Source of the DNA: a virus
DNA length: 64,000 nt
IMG/VR virus record: IMGVR_UViG_3300047563_000187
Coordinates: 62,001-126,000 of that record
Direction: 5' to 3' (one strand)
In this document: in pieces, positions 49,988 through 59,279 of the stretch
Position numbering within the stretch: position 1 is the first letter of the stretch
How the letters are laid out: every line of letters begins with the position of its first letter
Notes under the pieces: generated by a model
The model's database searches: none
What the model was told of the DNA's origin: nothing
What the model saw: only the letters and a program-made list of their open reading frames with translations
Program-made: the position numbers and the translations under genes

Positions 49988-51580
49988 ATGATCAACATTC
50001 AAAACGTCTTCCCCTTTGCAGAACCGCGAGATACTCAAATAGATGTCATTGAGCAGATCGACTATCACTTCTCGAGGGGGAAGCGTTTCATCGTCTTGCA
50101 GAGTCCAGTTGGCTCGGGTAAGAGTGCGATTGCTTTAGCTGTGGCTCGCCACTTCCAGAGCTCGTACATCCTGACGCCGAGGAAGTCCCTGCAAGACCAG
50201 TACTATGAGGACTTCGGGCAATACGTCACCCTGCTGAAGGGTCGTGCAGCCTATCCATGTCCTCGTATCTGTACGGTCACGCAGGAGGATTACGCCATTG
50301 TGCAGTCTGGCGGGTCACCTATGACGCCGGCAGTTCTGTCCTGTGCACGAGGCCCATGTGTATCGGAGACAGATGTGCCTCGGGAGGACCGGGAGTATGG
50401 TCCAGAAGAGTGTGCTCGGGAAGGGTACCCATGCCCCTACCAGATGGCCCTAGATCGAGCTCTGAGCCATCCGCACGTAGTCTGTAACCTCCACTCCTTC
50501 ATCTTCCAGGCGGCGTTCCTAGGACGCTTCCAGAGGCGTCCTGTGCTGATTATCGATGAGGCCCATGACGTGGAGGGGATCATCCGGGATTTCCTGGACA
50601 AGACCTTCTTCTGCTACGGGCAGTTCTTCGATAACCAGCTAGTAGATGACTTCCCCAACGCGGCATCCATCCGCACTTATCTGCTTAGGCATGCTAAACC
50701 GCCGCTCGAGTATGGACGTTCTCGTGACGACCCTGCTTACCGGGCTAAGGTGGAGGCCTTCGAGGCGAACGTAGCGACCATCACTGACGATTCTTTACGT
50801 TACATGGTGGCCACTACGGAAGAGGACCGCAATGGTACTCGTATCCGCTTCAAGCAGAAGAACATCGGGATGAAGGCTCATGAGTACATGTTCGATATGG
50901 CCGATCGAGTGCTCTTGATGTCCGGCACTATCTATGACCATCGCGAGTACTGTCAGCGTCTTGGCATTAACCCCAACGTTACTGCCTTCATTGACGTCGA
51001 TAGTGAGTTCCCGTTAGAGACCAGACCAATCGTCATTGACCGAAACCTCACGGTCAATACGAGCTTTTCTGACTGGTATAAGAATAATGGGAAGGAAGAT
51101 GCAATACTTTCACTGCGTGAGGTGATGAGGGGCAACCCAGATAAGGGGCTCATACACGCATCTTCCTATGCGATGGCACGCGAACTAGCGGAAGGCCTAG
51201 CTGACACTGGACGGGTAATTACACACGAACCCCATGACTTCCAGAGTCAGCTAGAGCTCTTCCGCAACTCGCGTAACGGAGCCGTTTTTATCTCCCCCGT
51301 ATGTTCCCAAGGCGTAGACTTCAAATATGACTACGCAAGATGGCAAGCCATCGTCAGAGTACCGCACCCGAATTACGGGGATCGCCTAGTTTCGTCCATG
51401 AGTTTCAACTGGAAAAACTGGGTGGCATTGGTCACGTTCGGTCAGCAGATCGGACGGATCAACCGTGCTCCTGATGATTTCGGTGTGACTTATCTAATCG
51501 ACGCTAGATTTGATTCCTGGATTCGTTCCAACAGAGTCAGACTTCCACGATGGCTACGAGAGGCCATCGAGATTAGATAA
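49988..51580 (+). CDS. XPD/DinG-like helicase with a cysteine cluster
   Basis: The 530-residue superfamily 2 helicase has Walker A SPVGSGKS (39-46), a DEAH box in LIIDEAHD, a motif III-like LLMSGTIYD, and motif VI QQIGRINRAPDD. Between motifs I and II it has many cysteines (PCPRIC, SCARGPC, ECAREGYPC), as in the Fe-S cluster of XPD/DinG enzymes that unwind 5' to 3'. ATG 49988 follows AAGGAGG. It is paired with the SNF2 gene. Confidence 0.85.
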   Translation: MINIQNVFPFAEPRDTQIDVIEQIDYHFSRGKRFIVLQSPVGSGKSAIALAVARHFQSSYILTPRKSLQDQYYEDFGQYVTLLKGRAAYPCPRICTVTQEDYAIVQSGGSPMTPAVLSCARGPCVSETDVPREDREYGPEECAREGYPCPYQMALDRALSHPHVVCNLHSFIFQAAFLGRFQRRPVLIIDEAHDVEGIIRDFLDKTFFCYGQFFDNQLVDDFPNAASIRTYLLRHAKPPLEYGRSRDDPAYRAKVEAFEANVATITDDSLRYMVATTEEDRNGTRIRFKQKNIGMKAHEYMFDMADRVLLMSGTIYDHREYCQRLGINPNVTAFIDVDSEFPLETRPIVIDRNLTVNTSFSDWYKNNGKEDAILSLREVMRGNPDKGLIHASSYAMARELAEGLADTGRVITHEPHDFQSQLELFRNSRNGAVFISPVCSQGVDFKYDYARWQAIVRVPHPNYGDRLVSSMSFNWKNWVALVTFGQQIGRINRAPDDFGVTYLIDARFDSWIRSNRVRLPRWLREAIEIR

Positions 51581-51592
51581 GGAGAAATGCAC

Positions 51593-51706
51593 ATGTCTAC
51601 TACTTCCATCTGGAATTGGGGCTTCATGCCCAATGGTGGCGGCAATGGTAATCAACATCAACCAAAACCCACTTCCGGAGGTAGTAGACCGCGACCGAAG
51701 AAGTAA
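51593..51706 (+). CDS. Small Gly/Asn/Pro-rich peptide
   Basis: A 37-residue peptide with an AAGGAG site and a terminator just after its stop. The start MSTTSIWNWGFMPNGGGNG has two Trp; the end is Pro/Arg/Lys-rich. Likely disordered. The combination of ribosome site and terminator supports expression. Confidence 0.5.
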   Translation: MSTTSIWNWGFMPNGGGNGNQHQPKPTSGGSRPRPKK

Positions 51707-51711
51707 TAGAG

Positions 51712-51735
51712 AGGCCTCCGCTTGGAGGCCTTTTA
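51712..51735. terminator. Bidirectional terminator between convergent genes
   Basis: AGGCCTCC-GCTT-GGAGGCCT plus TTTT on the plus strand. Confidence 0.8.
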
Positions 51736-51743
51736 CTCTTGGG

Positions 51744-52532
51744 TTACTCTTTTAGGTTTGGGTCTGATTCGAGGATTTGGTAGACACGTTTACGTACATC
51801 CCGTACGTACTCAGCGGTCACTTCTGGATCGTTAAGGATCTCGACGATCTCGAGAGGTCTTTTCTCCACGCCGTCTTCAATACCGAACAGCATGATGGCA
51901 ATGTGGCAATCTCGCGGAGGAAGCTCCTTCAGCTTGCCCATAATGTATGCCTCCATATTGTCTTGCTCTACAAGCTCAAATGGATTGTCTTCAGGCATAT
52001 CAGTCGGGTTCATCTCTTCGAAGTAGAAGGTCAGATATTGGGTTTGACTGAGTTCATTGAGATCCTTCACCGGTACGTTAGGGAACTCCTTCTGCAGATC
52101 TCGCAGCGGTGGATGGCGTTCGCACGAATCCATGTAGCGTTTGATCTTGGCGGCCAGTTGCTGTTTCTGCGTGGGCAGTGACACAAGACGCCATCTCGAC
52201 ATCTCCTTGAGCTGACGCTGCATGACCCACCATCCAGAGTACGTCAAAAGTCTGACGCCTGAGTTCGGATCATACTTATCCAGACCGACAATGAGCCCTT
52301 CGTTTCCCACTGCGATCAGCTCTTCGAGTTGGTCTGCATTACCTTTGGCGTACTTCTTTGCCTTCTTAAAGACGTAGCGTAGGTTGGCGTTGATCAGGCG
52401 ATCTCGGACAACCTTCTTCCTGGTAGGGGAAACATCGGGGTCAAAGTACTCGCCTAGTAGAACTTGCTCCTCCTCCTTACTTAGAGGGGGATGCTTTCGA
52501 TAAATCTCTTCGTAATATTGTGATAATTCCAT
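51744..52532 (-). CDS. Sigma-70 family RNA polymerase sigma factor
   Basis: The 262-residue protein has sigma domains in order. A region 1.2-like start (YYEEIYRKHPPLSKEEEQVLL) is followed by region 2 at about 43-112, with RDRLINANLRYVFKKAKKY, ELIAVGNEGLIVGLDKYDP and LLTYSGWWVMQRQLKEM; the paired Trp residues are those that melt promoters. Region 3 follows, and then a region 4-like end with helix-turn-helix spacing (VTAEYVRDVRKRVYQIL). ATG 52532 follows GGAG; an earlier ATG at 52589 lacks a site. With phage beta and beta' genes nearby it could direct either the phage or the host polymerase to late promoters. Confidence 0.85.
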   Translation of the reverse strand: MELSQYYEEIYRKHPPLSKEEEQVLLGEYFDPDVSPTRKKVVRDRLINANLRYVFKKAKKYAKGNADQLEELIAVGNEGLIVGLDKYDPNSGVRLLTYSGWWVMQRQLKEMSRWRLVSLPTQKQQLAAKIKRYMDSCERHPPLRDLQKEFPNVPVKDLNELSQTQYLTFYFEEMNPTDMPEDNPFELVEQDNMEAYIMGKLKELPPRDCHIAIMLFGIEDGVEKRPLEIVEILNDPEVTAEYVRDVRKRVYQILESDPNLKE

Positions 52533-52559
52533 GGTGGCTTGATCTCCGATGACCAAGCG

Positions 52560-52565
52560 TATAGT
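52560..52565 (+). promoter_or_regulatory. Possible -10 element in a divergent intergenic region
   Basis: TATAGT lies upstream of the gene at 52604. The stretch around it is partly self-complementary and also offers TACTAT on the minus strand for the sigma factor gene. Confidence 0.3.
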
Positions 52566-52603
52566 ATCTACCCGGACATGTTTAGTCAAACAAAGGAGTT
52601 TAC

Positions 52604-52825
52604 ATGATCAAGGTAACTGCACGCCAACTAGATAACGGAATTGTCCGTTTGACCTTCCAAAGCAACTCTCCTGAGGCTGATAAAGATCAGCTGGATCTTA
52701 TCGGAGCATCAGTCGTCAATGCCGAATACGTTCGTCGTGGTGGCTTTTCCATCTCTACACCTGGTACGCTAACTATCGAAGCCCTCGATACGACCTTTTC
52801 AACAAAAACGCATACGGAGGTATAA
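52604..52825 (+). CDS. Small hypothetical protein
   Basis: A 73-residue beta-rich protein with an AAGGAG site. It has alternating hydrophobic strands (NGIVRLTFQSNS, STPGTLTIEALDTTF). No family recognised. It starts a run of three genes that ends with the single-stranded DNA-binding protein. Confidence 0.6.
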   Translation: MIKVTARQLDNGIVRLTFQSNSPEADKDQLDLIGASVVNAEYVRRGGFSISTPGTLTIEALDTTFSTKTHTEV

Positions 52826-52830
52826 CTACT

Positions 52831-53004
52831 ATGGAGAAATCGGGATCTGTCACGCTGACGATGACTCCGGAGGACTGGTCTTATTTCGAAAAAGGCCTAG
52901 TATCTCCGCGAATTCACCGTGATTGGGGATTGACTTTTAGTGAGCTTCGAGCTATGATCCAAGCACAATCTGACAACACGAAACCTCAAGAGGTAAATAT
53001 CTAA
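52831..53004 (+). CDS. Small hypothetical protein upstream of SSB
   Basis: A 57-residue protein. Its ATG at 52831 is ten bases downstream of GGAGG, and its stop directly abuts the start codon of the SSB gene. It has a helical centre (EDWSYFEKGL) and a second helix (FSELRAMIQAQ). Tight coupling suggests a role with SSB. Confidence 0.6.
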   Translation: MEKSGSVTLTMTPEDWSYFEKGLVSPRIHRDWGLTFSELRAMIQAQSDNTKPQEVNI

Positions 53005-53670
53005 ATGGCTGAACAACAGAAGTACCCCCGCGTTAAGCTGCCGAAGTCTACTCTGTCCTGGGCTTACCTGGTAAACCCTGACACCAAGTTCAACGAACTG
53101 GGTGACTTCAAGGCTAACGCCACCGTGCCTGGTGAAATCGGTAAAGCTTTCATTGCTGAAGTCCTGCAGCCTCTGCTGGATGCCGCTCTGGTGGAAGCTC
53201 AAGAAGAAGCCAAGTCCAAAGCTACCGGCGGCCGCAAGCCGAAGGAAGTTCGCATCTCCGAGTTCCTCCCTTGGGAAGAGCTGGAAAACGGCGACATCAT
53301 GTTCAAGGTCAAGCGTAAGGCCAAGATCGTGAAAGACGACGGCTCCGTTCAGGAGTTCCGCGTTGATCTGATCAAGCCGGATCGCAAGATCTTCACCGAA
53401 GAAGAAAAGGCTGCACTGAACATCGGCAACGGTACCATCGGTATCCCGCTTGTCACTGTTGTTCCGTACAACATGCCGACTCAAGGTGTTGGTCTGACTC
53501 TGCGTCTCGAGAAGATGCAGCTGCTGGAAATCAAGGAATACAGCCGTGACTCCGATAACGAGTTCGACGACGAATCCGGTGAGTACGAAGTGCCCGTAGT
53601 GGCAACTGGTGCTCCGGCCGGTGATTCCGAGTTCCAGGATGAAGAAGCCGGTCAAGGCTACACCGTCTAA
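53005..53670 (+). CDS. Single-stranded DNA-binding protein (T7 gp2.5-like)
   Basis: The 221-residue protein resembles T7 gp2.5/DUF2815 proteins: PRVKLPKSTLSWAYLVNPD at the start, a beta-barrel-like middle (DIMFKVKRKAKIVKDDGS, GVGLTLRLEKMQLLEIKEY) and a strongly acidic C-terminal tail with an aromatic near the end. The tail recruits replication partners in known members. It sits between small coupled genes and a nuclease. Confidence 0.8.
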   Translation: MAEQQKYPRVKLPKSTLSWAYLVNPDTKFNELGDFKANATVPGEIGKAFIAEVLQPLLDAALVEAQEEAKSKATGGRKPKEVRISEFLPWEELENGDIMFKVKRKAKIVKDDGSVQEFRVDLIKPDRKIFTEEEKAALNIGNGTIGIPLVTVVPYNMPTQGVGLTLRLEKMQLLEIKEYSRDSDNEFDDESGEYEVPVVATGAPAGDSEFQDEEAGQGYTV

Positions 53671-53689
53671 CTTTAGGTTAGGCTGTGAG

Positions 53690-53716
53690 AAGGGGGCGAT
53701 GAGCCCCCTTTGTTTT
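53690..53716 (+). terminator. Terminator after SSB
   Basis: AGGGGGC-GATGA-GCCCCCT then TTGTTTT. Confidence 0.75.
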
Positions 53717-53726
53717 AGGAGTAAAC

Positions 53727-54626
53727 ATGGACCTATCCTACCTTGCGGACGCACCGGTACTTGCTGAGATTACGCCGGAAGCCCTAGGGCCCTGGTCTCC
53801 ATCTCGGATGAAGTGCCTTGAGAAATGTCCACTTCAGTTCTACCTCAAGTACATCGCTAAAGTAAGCATCCCGGATGAAGAAATGGGCGATGTGGATACG
53901 CTTAACCGAGACATCGGTACAGCAGCCCACCTGGTCATTGAGTTGATGATCCAGAAGAACCTCACCGCTAATGACGCATTCGATATGGTGAAGCACATCT
54001 ATCGGACTCGCTTTAACGAGGAGGAAATGGAGTACTTCGAAGGTCTACGGCAGACCATCCGTGAGTTCAAGTATTGGCTGTTCCAACTTGAAGAGTCCAG
54101 ACCAGAAGGTCGAATCAAGGATGCCATTGCAGAGCTGGAGTTAGCGGTCGACAAGAACTTCTTGCCGGTGCCTTATGATTCTCCCAAAGCATTCCTGCGT
54201 GGCAGTATCGACTTGAAGCTGGATTTCTTCGATGGTGGTCGCATTCTGCTTGACCATAAGCACGGGGGGAACCCTGCCTTCGGCATCAAGTACCACATGC
54301 CTCAACTCAACATCTACACGCTGCTTGCTCACTTCGGCCATGAAGCTTGCAAGTACTCATCTTCCGGGATCAACTTCCTCCGTCAAGCAGGCCGTACTAT
54401 CAGCCCTACAGCTCACCGCGACGAGATTGAGAAGGTTCTGACCGTGTGGTTCCATAACCGCATGAAGAAGATGTTCGACGCCATCTATGATGCCGGCGAG
54501 ATGTTCTACAAGCGTAGCAGTATGTGTCAGTATTGTGAGTTCCAGGCGATGTGTACTAACGGTAAACGAGGGACCTCTGGTGAACTGCATAACCTGCAGA
54601 TCGCTACGAGAGTACTCTTCAGCTAA
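53727..54626 (+). CDS. PD-(D/E)xK nuclease with Fe-S cysteines (Cas4/RecB-like)
   Basis: The 299-residue protein opens with WSPSRMKCLEKCPLQFYLKY (residues 19-38), the entry motif of RecB-type nucleases. GTAAHLVIE follows (the His that binds metal), then GSIDLKLDFF and LLDHKHG with the catalytic Asp and Lys. The end has CQYCEFQAMC. One cysteine near residue 27-32 plus the three at the end give the four ligands of an Fe-S cluster, as in Cas4 and AddB. It is likely a 5'-3' exonuclease for replication or recombination. Confidence 0.85.
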   Translation: MDLSYLADAPVLAEITPEALGPWSPSRMKCLEKCPLQFYLKYIAKVSIPDEEMGDVDTLNRDIGTAAHLVIELMIQKNLTANDAFDMVKHIYRTRFNEEEMEYFEGLRQTIREFKYWLFQLEESRPEGRIKDAIAELELAVDKNFLPVPYDSPKAFLRGSIDLKLDFFDGGRILLDHKHGGNPAFGIKYHMPQLNIYTLLAHFGHEACKYSSSGINFLRQAGRTISPTAHRDEIEKVLTVWFHNRMKKMFDAIYDAGEMFYKRSSMCQYCEFQAMCTNGKRGTSGELHNLQIATRVLFS

Positions 54627-54629
54627 AAC

Positions 54630-54653
54630 AAAGGAGGCCTAGGCCTCCTTTTT
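54630..54653. terminator. Bidirectional terminator between convergent units
   Basis: AAAGGAGGCC-TA-GGCCTCCTTTTT, a nearly perfect palindrome with A and T flanks. Confidence 0.88.
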
Positions 54654-55595
54654 AGCTTCCAAGATGCAATCTAAGCACTTATGACTGATAACCCCTACTT
54701 TGAGATAGAATTCATCCACCGCTGATAGGAATTCTGGCTCTAGAAGTTCTGCATACTGATGACACTTATCTCGATACATAAAGTACGGCATGCTGATAAC
54801 TCTATGGGCCACAGCTTCTATGTGTAGAGCAACCTTAGGTTTAGACCAAGGCTTCAATCCTCCAGCGAAATGAACGACGCCAACATCTCCATTAACCGCT
54901 TTGAAAAGCATGAGAAGGGAGTAGTTGATGTGATTAGCTGCCCTAGATCTTGGGTCGCCGAAGTAGTTGTATCTACTGCTCAGAAGTGTGACGTCTTCTT
55001 TTAGCTTACGGAACAGATACTCTTGATCCGGCAGTAGGAATTCCTTGAATCCATATCGATCTGGAGTTAACCCCTCTGGATACTTCCTTCTAACCTGCTC
55101 GAGATCTACTAGCATCAATCCGCTGTTGAAGGTGGCGAAAGGATCTTTGTACACATACATATAGGCGGAGTCTGCCGCATACATAGAGTTGCTGGCTGGA
55201 CCGATATCTCTAACGGCCCCTAGCGTACGGCCTTGAAGATCTACGTTCCAAATGTCTAGAAGAGATGGGCGTAGAACCATATCTGCATCAAGATATAGCA
55301 CCTTATCCACACCTCTAGCTGCCAACTCATCTATAGCCAAGATCCTCATGACTAATGGGTTGGGGTCGCCGTAGATTATAGGCACATCCGCATGGAACTC
55401 GAAATCCCGATACTCTATGTGCATAGTCTCAATGCAACTCTTGCCGAATTTATCCCGCACATAGGACTCTAAGTCGTCACTGGATGTGGCCAAGTAGATG
55501 TAGGCAGAGGGGTCCACCTCCATGATATTGGCCATTAGAAGAACTACTTGGTTTCTCCAATTCCAGTCTGATGTGACCAGGTACCGTCTAGTCAT
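54639..55595 (-). CDS. GT8-family glycosyltransferase 1
   Basis: The 318-residue GT-A-fold enzyme has a DxD site in VLYLDADMVL near residues 97-106, the acceptor-side FNSGLMLVDL near 156, DQEYL near 190 and the late VHFAGGLKPW near 240. This order is the GT8 (LgtC/glycogenin) signature. It would transfer a hexose from a nucleotide sugar, retaining configuration. Its 5' end overlaps the radical SAM gene by four bases. Two relatives lie upstream in the same operon. Confidence 0.82.
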   Translation of the reverse strand: MTRRYLVTSDWNWRNQVVLLMANIMEVDPSAYIYLATSSDDLESYVRDKFGKSCIETMHIEYRDFEFHADVPIIYGDPNPLVMRILAIDELAARGVDKVLYLDADMVLRPSLLDIWNVDLQGRTLGAVRDIGPASNSMYAADSAYMYVYKDPFATFNSGLMLVDLEQVRRKYPEGLTPDRYGFKEFLLPDQEYLFRKLKEDVTLLSSRYNYFGDPRSRAANHINYSLLMLFKAVNGDVGVVHFAGGLKPWSKPKVALHIEAVAHRVISMPYFMYRDKCHQYAELLEPEFLSAVDEFYLKVGVISHKCLDCILEAKKEA

Positions 55596-56674
55596 ACCTG
55601 GGCATCCATGTAGGTCGTAACGTCTTCAAACTTCTTCATTACCCTTAGGTCTCTGGGATGAGTCATCTTGTGGATGGCCGACAAGACTGACTTATTGACG
55701 TCCGCAGTCATCTCACCCTTCATCATCTTATTCCAGTAGTACTTGAGGTACGTCAGACGCACATCATCGATGTCATCCCGTAGCTGCGGTACGAAGTGTA
55801 CCGGATACTCCAAGGAGGCGATGTTGAAGCGGAACTGCTTGCCAAACTCAGAGTACAGGAACTCGATGTAGTCAGGCAGGTCGTGGGCGTTCATATTGCT
55901 CATCGTGAAGTGCGATTCGCAGTAGATACCCAGACGCTGGCAGAGGGCTACGTTCTTGGCGATCAGGTCGTTCTTCACCTTTACACGGATCTTCTCGTTC
56001 ACCTCAGGAGAGCCATCAATGGAGAACGTGATGGTAATACGGCAGGCGTTGTCCCTCAAGATGGGGAACACACGATGCTTCTCAATGTCCACAGAACCGT
56101 TGCTCAGGAAGGAGACAGTAGCGTTGGTGCGGGTAATCACCTGCTCGACGATGTCATAGATGTCACGAGTCATGAACGGCTCACCTCCATACAGGATTAC
56201 CTGCTTGGGGTTCGACTTGATGATATGCTCGAGGTCACTACGGTGTTGCTTGTACGGCTCATAGTCTTGACGTACCGGGATGATGAGCTCAGGGAAGATC
56301 TTCTCGAACATGTCGCTGTACGAGTTATCGCAGGTACGGCACGCCAAGTTGCACTTGTTGCCTAGGAAGTAGAAGATCTGGCCAGGCTGAGCTGCAACTT
56401 CACCAGTCTCAGGGTTGTAGCCGACTTCCTTCACGACGTTCATAGTCGGAGAGTAGGTGTGGTCACCAGTATCACCAGACGCCATGCACTTCTTGCAGTC
56501 ATCTGGCACATCGCCTGACAGCATCTGTTTGCGGAAGTTCTTCAGGTACTCTGAGTTCCACCATTCGTCTACGCTATCCATAGACTGAGGGGTCGCCCGG
56601 CGAGAGCAGCATGGACGGAAACCATCCGGCTTCACCGAGAAGACGTAAAACGGGGCACTGCATAGTGGGATCAT
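55592..56674 (-). CDS. Radical SAM protein with a twitch-like auxiliary cluster
   Basis: The 360-residue protein has the radical SAM motif C108-NLA-C112-RT-C115, preceded by FYFLGNK. Extra cysteines at C5, C22, C23, C60 and C63 could bind an auxiliary cluster. GGEPFM near 160 is the usual SAM-binding GGE motif. Such twitch-type enzymes modify peptides or sugars. It is nested between two GT8 genes with four-base overlaps, so it acts in the same pathway. The substrate is unknown. Confidence 0.85.
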   Translation of the reverse strand: MIPLCSAPFYVFSVKPDGFRPCCSRRATPQSMDSVDEWWNSEYLKNFRKQMLSGDVPDDCKKCMASGDTGDHTYSPTMNVVKEVGYNPETGEVAAQPGQIFYFLGNKCNLACRTCDNSYSDMFEKIFPELIIPVRQDYEPYKQHRSDLEHIIKSNPKQVILYGGEPFMTRDIYDIVEQVITRTNATVSFLSNGSVDIEKHRVFPILRDNACRITITFSIDGSPEVNEKIRVKVKNDLIAKNVALCQRLGIYCESHFTMSNMNAHDLPDYIEFLYSEFGKQFRFNIASLEYPVHFVPQLRDDIDDVRLTYLKYYWNKMMKGEMTADVNKSVLSAIHKMTHPRDLRVMKKFEDVTTYMDAQV

Positions 56675-57627
56675 TCTAATAAGTCTCCTACGATACGCCC
56701 GATAAAGGCGTAGTTATCATGATTGTCACGGCAAGCGTACAGGAACCTAGTGTCGATACAGCCTACCTCTTCGACAGCCTCGTTGCATGCCTTATAGTAC
56801 ACATCGTATCGGATGTGGGCAAATACCTCTCTCGGGATGGCTCCTGTGAATGCCACCCAAGGCTTAAGCTTACCTGCAAAGTGCATCACCCGGGCGGTGT
56901 GATAGGCAGCCACTCGGTCCTGCAGTAGGGTCACTGCACTCATAGCCTCTGCGACCAACAGCTCTGGCATCCAGTTGAACACTCTGGGCAGGATCACTGT
57001 AGGCTTCCTGGACAAGATCTTGTTCAGATAGTCTTGATCTGGAAGGATCCAGCGACCGTCATACGACTCGATGAACCCATTGGCAATTCCCTGTGGGAAA
57101 TCCTGCCGGATGAGGTCTAAGTTGAGCATCATTACGCCACTATTGAAGTAGTTACGATTGAGGCTCATACGGCGGTTCCAGTCGAAATGCTTGCGGTACA
57201 GATTCGGCATCTCTTGGACTCTCTGGTAATCCAGAGCAGCAGCCACATACGAGTTGTCTAACGGGGCATTCCAGATTCCAGCCAGGCTCGTTCTGACAAC
57301 GATATCACTATCTAAATAGAATAGCCGAGAGACGTCTGGTCTATGCTCGGCTAGGTAATCGATAGCCTTGAGTCTCAAGCACATTCCTTCCACTTCAATC
57401 GGGCAGAAGTAACTATTTGGGAACCAAGAGGTATCGTTGGGTTCCAACAGGACGACTGACACCTTGTACTTGCTGAGTACTTCCTTGTACTTAAGGGCAT
57501 TCTGCGTGGCGGTGGTAGCGAATACCATCACCTCATCATCGGGGTTGTGCCGCAGGTAACTGTTGATAGTCACCACGCCTTGATTCAGATACGCACCGTT
57601 GATGGTAAAGATTGTCAGACGTCCCAT
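56671..57627 (-). CDS. GT8-family glycosyltransferase 2
   Basis: A 318-residue GT8 enzyme with FYLDSDIVVR near residue 96 (DxD), FNSGVMMLNL near 165, DQDYLNK near 195 and MHFAGKLKPW near 249. It begins MGRLTIFTINGAYLNQGVVT, the nucleotide-binding start. It is related to the genes on each side but clearly diverged, so the three may add different sugars. The stop overlaps the next gene by four bases. Confidence 0.82.
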   Translation of the reverse strand: MGRLTIFTINGAYLNQGVVTINSYLRHNPDDEVMVFATTATQNALKYKEVLSKYKVSVVLLEPNDTSWFPNSYFCPIEVEGMCLRLKAIDYLAEHRPDVSRLFYLDSDIVVRTSLAGIWNAPLDNSYVAAALDYQRVQEMPNLYRKHFDWNRRMSLNRNYFNSGVMMLNLDLIRQDFPQGIANGFIESYDGRWILPDQDYLNKILSRKPTVILPRVFNWMPELLVAEAMSAVTLLQDRVAAYHTARVMHFAGKLKPWVAFTGAIPREVFAHIRYDVYYKACNEAVEEVGCIDTRFLYACRDNHDNYAFIGRIVGDLLE

Positions 57628-57630
57628 TGC

Positions 57631-58578
57631 TTACTCCATGTAATCTCTCAAGAACTTGCCTACGAAAGAGTTCAGATCTGCGTTCACTTGGACTTGGCCT
57701 ACGAATGTGTTGCACAGCTTCACATCAGAGACCAGCAGGCGCTTGACGATAGCGTAGTACACGTCATAGCGGATGGTTCCTGCCCGCTCATCTGGGATGA
57801 GACGAGGTTGAGACCATGGCTTCAGTCTGCCTGCATAGTGATACAGGAGAGCGTTAGAGCCCAAGTCTCGCTGACCAATCAGCATGGAGCTCGACATCTG
57901 GCGGAACATCTGGATCTCCGGCATGAAGTTGAAGATCCGCGGCATGATCAGAGTCGGAGTGTTCTCCGAGAACACCATGTTCAGGTAATCCTGGTCATCT
58001 TGCTTCCAGCTTGGGTCGTAGCGATCCTTGAAGCCTTGCTCAAGTTTGCCTTTGAACACTTCGCGGATACGCGGCATGTTCAGCAGCATGACTCCACTGT
58101 TGAAGTAGTTGTCATTGATATCCAATCTGCGGTCCCAATCCGGGTGCAACTTGTACAGGTGCTCCAGTTCAGGCAGAGCTGGGTAGTCCAGAGCAGCAGC
58201 CACAAGGGAATTCCGCAGAGGTGCTGCCCATACGCTTGCCATGGGACGCATACAGACGGTATCGGAATCCAGATACAACGCCAGACGTACGTCAGGCATC
58301 TGAGTGTCGATGTAGTCGATAGCAGCCAGGCGTAGCAGGGCTCCATTGACCTCGTCCGGTGCGAAGACCGAACTCTTATGCCAAGAGCTGTCCATAGGGG
58401 TGAGCACTTGGGTTTCAATCTCAATCTTTCCGAGATCTGCTTTGAACTTCTCGGCATCCACATCGGGCGTGTGGAACACCATTACTGGGATACTTGGATT
58501 GACCTTCTTAAAGGAGGCCACTGCGACTTTGGCAGGTTCCAAGTACAGATTGTTAATGCAGAAGAAGGTTAAGTTCAT
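57631..58578 (-). CDS. GT8-family glycosyltransferase 3
   Basis: A 315-residue GT8 enzyme with LYLDSDTVCM near residue 99, FNSGVMLLNM near 160, DQDYLNM near 195 and YHYAGRLKPW near 246. It opens MNLTFFCINNLYLEPAKVAV. It is closest to copy 2. Start ATG 58578 overlaps the GT2 gene by four bases. Confidence 0.82.
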   Translation of the reverse strand: MNLTFFCINNLYLEPAKVAVASFKKVNPSIPVMVFHTPDVDAEKFKADLGKIEIETQVLTPMDSSWHKSSVFAPDEVNGALLRLAAIDYIDTQMPDVRLALYLDSDTVCMRPMASVWAAPLRNSLVAAALDYPALPELEHLYKLHPDWDRRLDINDNYFNSGVMLLNMPRIREVFKGKLEQGFKDRYDPSWKQDDQDYLNMVFSENTPTLIMPRIFNFMPEIQMFRQMSSSMLIGQRDLGSNALLYHYAGRLKPWSQPRLIPDERAGTIRYDVYYAIVKRLLVSDVKLCNTFVGQVQVNADLNSFVGKFLRDYME

Positions 58579-59279
58579 CGTAAGACTTTCCTTAAGTGGT
58601 TCGAACGGTCATTAAAGTATCGGTACACATGATAATCCAATACTCCTCGAAAATCTTGTGATAATAGCTGTCTGACCCTTCTTTTTAGCCCCTCCGGCAG
58701 CGGGACGTCCTTGAACATCTCTCCGGAGATCATCAATCGCTGTACCGAAGAGTCGTGGTGCACGAAGTCCCGGTAACCCAACGCAAAGGCTTGCAGCATA
58801 AAGAAGAAGCACTCGTTGTAGTTATGGCGGCCTACCGTGAACGACTCCATGACTTCCCGTGCCATTTTGGTACGGAAGATCTGGCAGCTACAGGCCGTCA
58901 GGAAGGCCCTTGAGAGCTCGTCTACGACGACGCTGCCGTTGAAGACTCTAGGTATCAGCTGGTACATGTCGTGGCCTCCTGGAGCGTCGTAGGCGTCCTC
59001 AGAGAGGTAATCGTCCGCATCCAGGAAGTGTACGTACTCGGTGTCGACATGTGCCAACCCTTCACGTCTAGTCTCCCACTGCCCTAAGTTCTGCTCCCGA
59101 TAGATCAGCTTCTTGACGTTGCTTTGATCGATCAATGGGAGCAGGTCAGGATCTCCACTATCAACAATGACAATGTTATTGCCAGATGGAATTCGAGATA
59201 GTGTTTCGTTAAGAGCGTAGAGACGGTCTTGCTGAAGGAGAACCGGTACGATAGTCGTGATAGAATCTTTGATAAGCAT
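58575..59279 (-). CDS. GT2-like glycosyltransferase
   Basis: A 234-residue GT-A enzyme of the GT2 type: TTIVPVLLQQDRLYALNETL at the start, IVIVDSGD near 36, REQNLGQWETRREGL near 61 and the DxD motif FLDADDYL near 85. ATG 59279 has GGAGGAA upstream and lies 71 bases inside the previous gene. The enzyme would add a sugar with inversion. It could prime the glycan that the GT8 enzymes extend. Confidence 0.78.
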   Translation of the reverse strand: MLIKDSITTIVPVLLQQDRLYALNETLSRIPSGNNIVIVDSGDPDLLPLIDQSNVKKLIYREQNLGQWETRREGLAHVDTEYVHFLDADDYLSEDAYDAPGGHDMYQLIPRVFNGSVVVDELSRAFLTACSCQIFRTKMAREVMESFTVGRHNYNECFFFMLQAFALGYRDFVHHDSSVQRLMISGEMFKDVPLPEGLKRRVRQLLSQDFRGVLDYHVYRYFNDRSNHLRKVLR

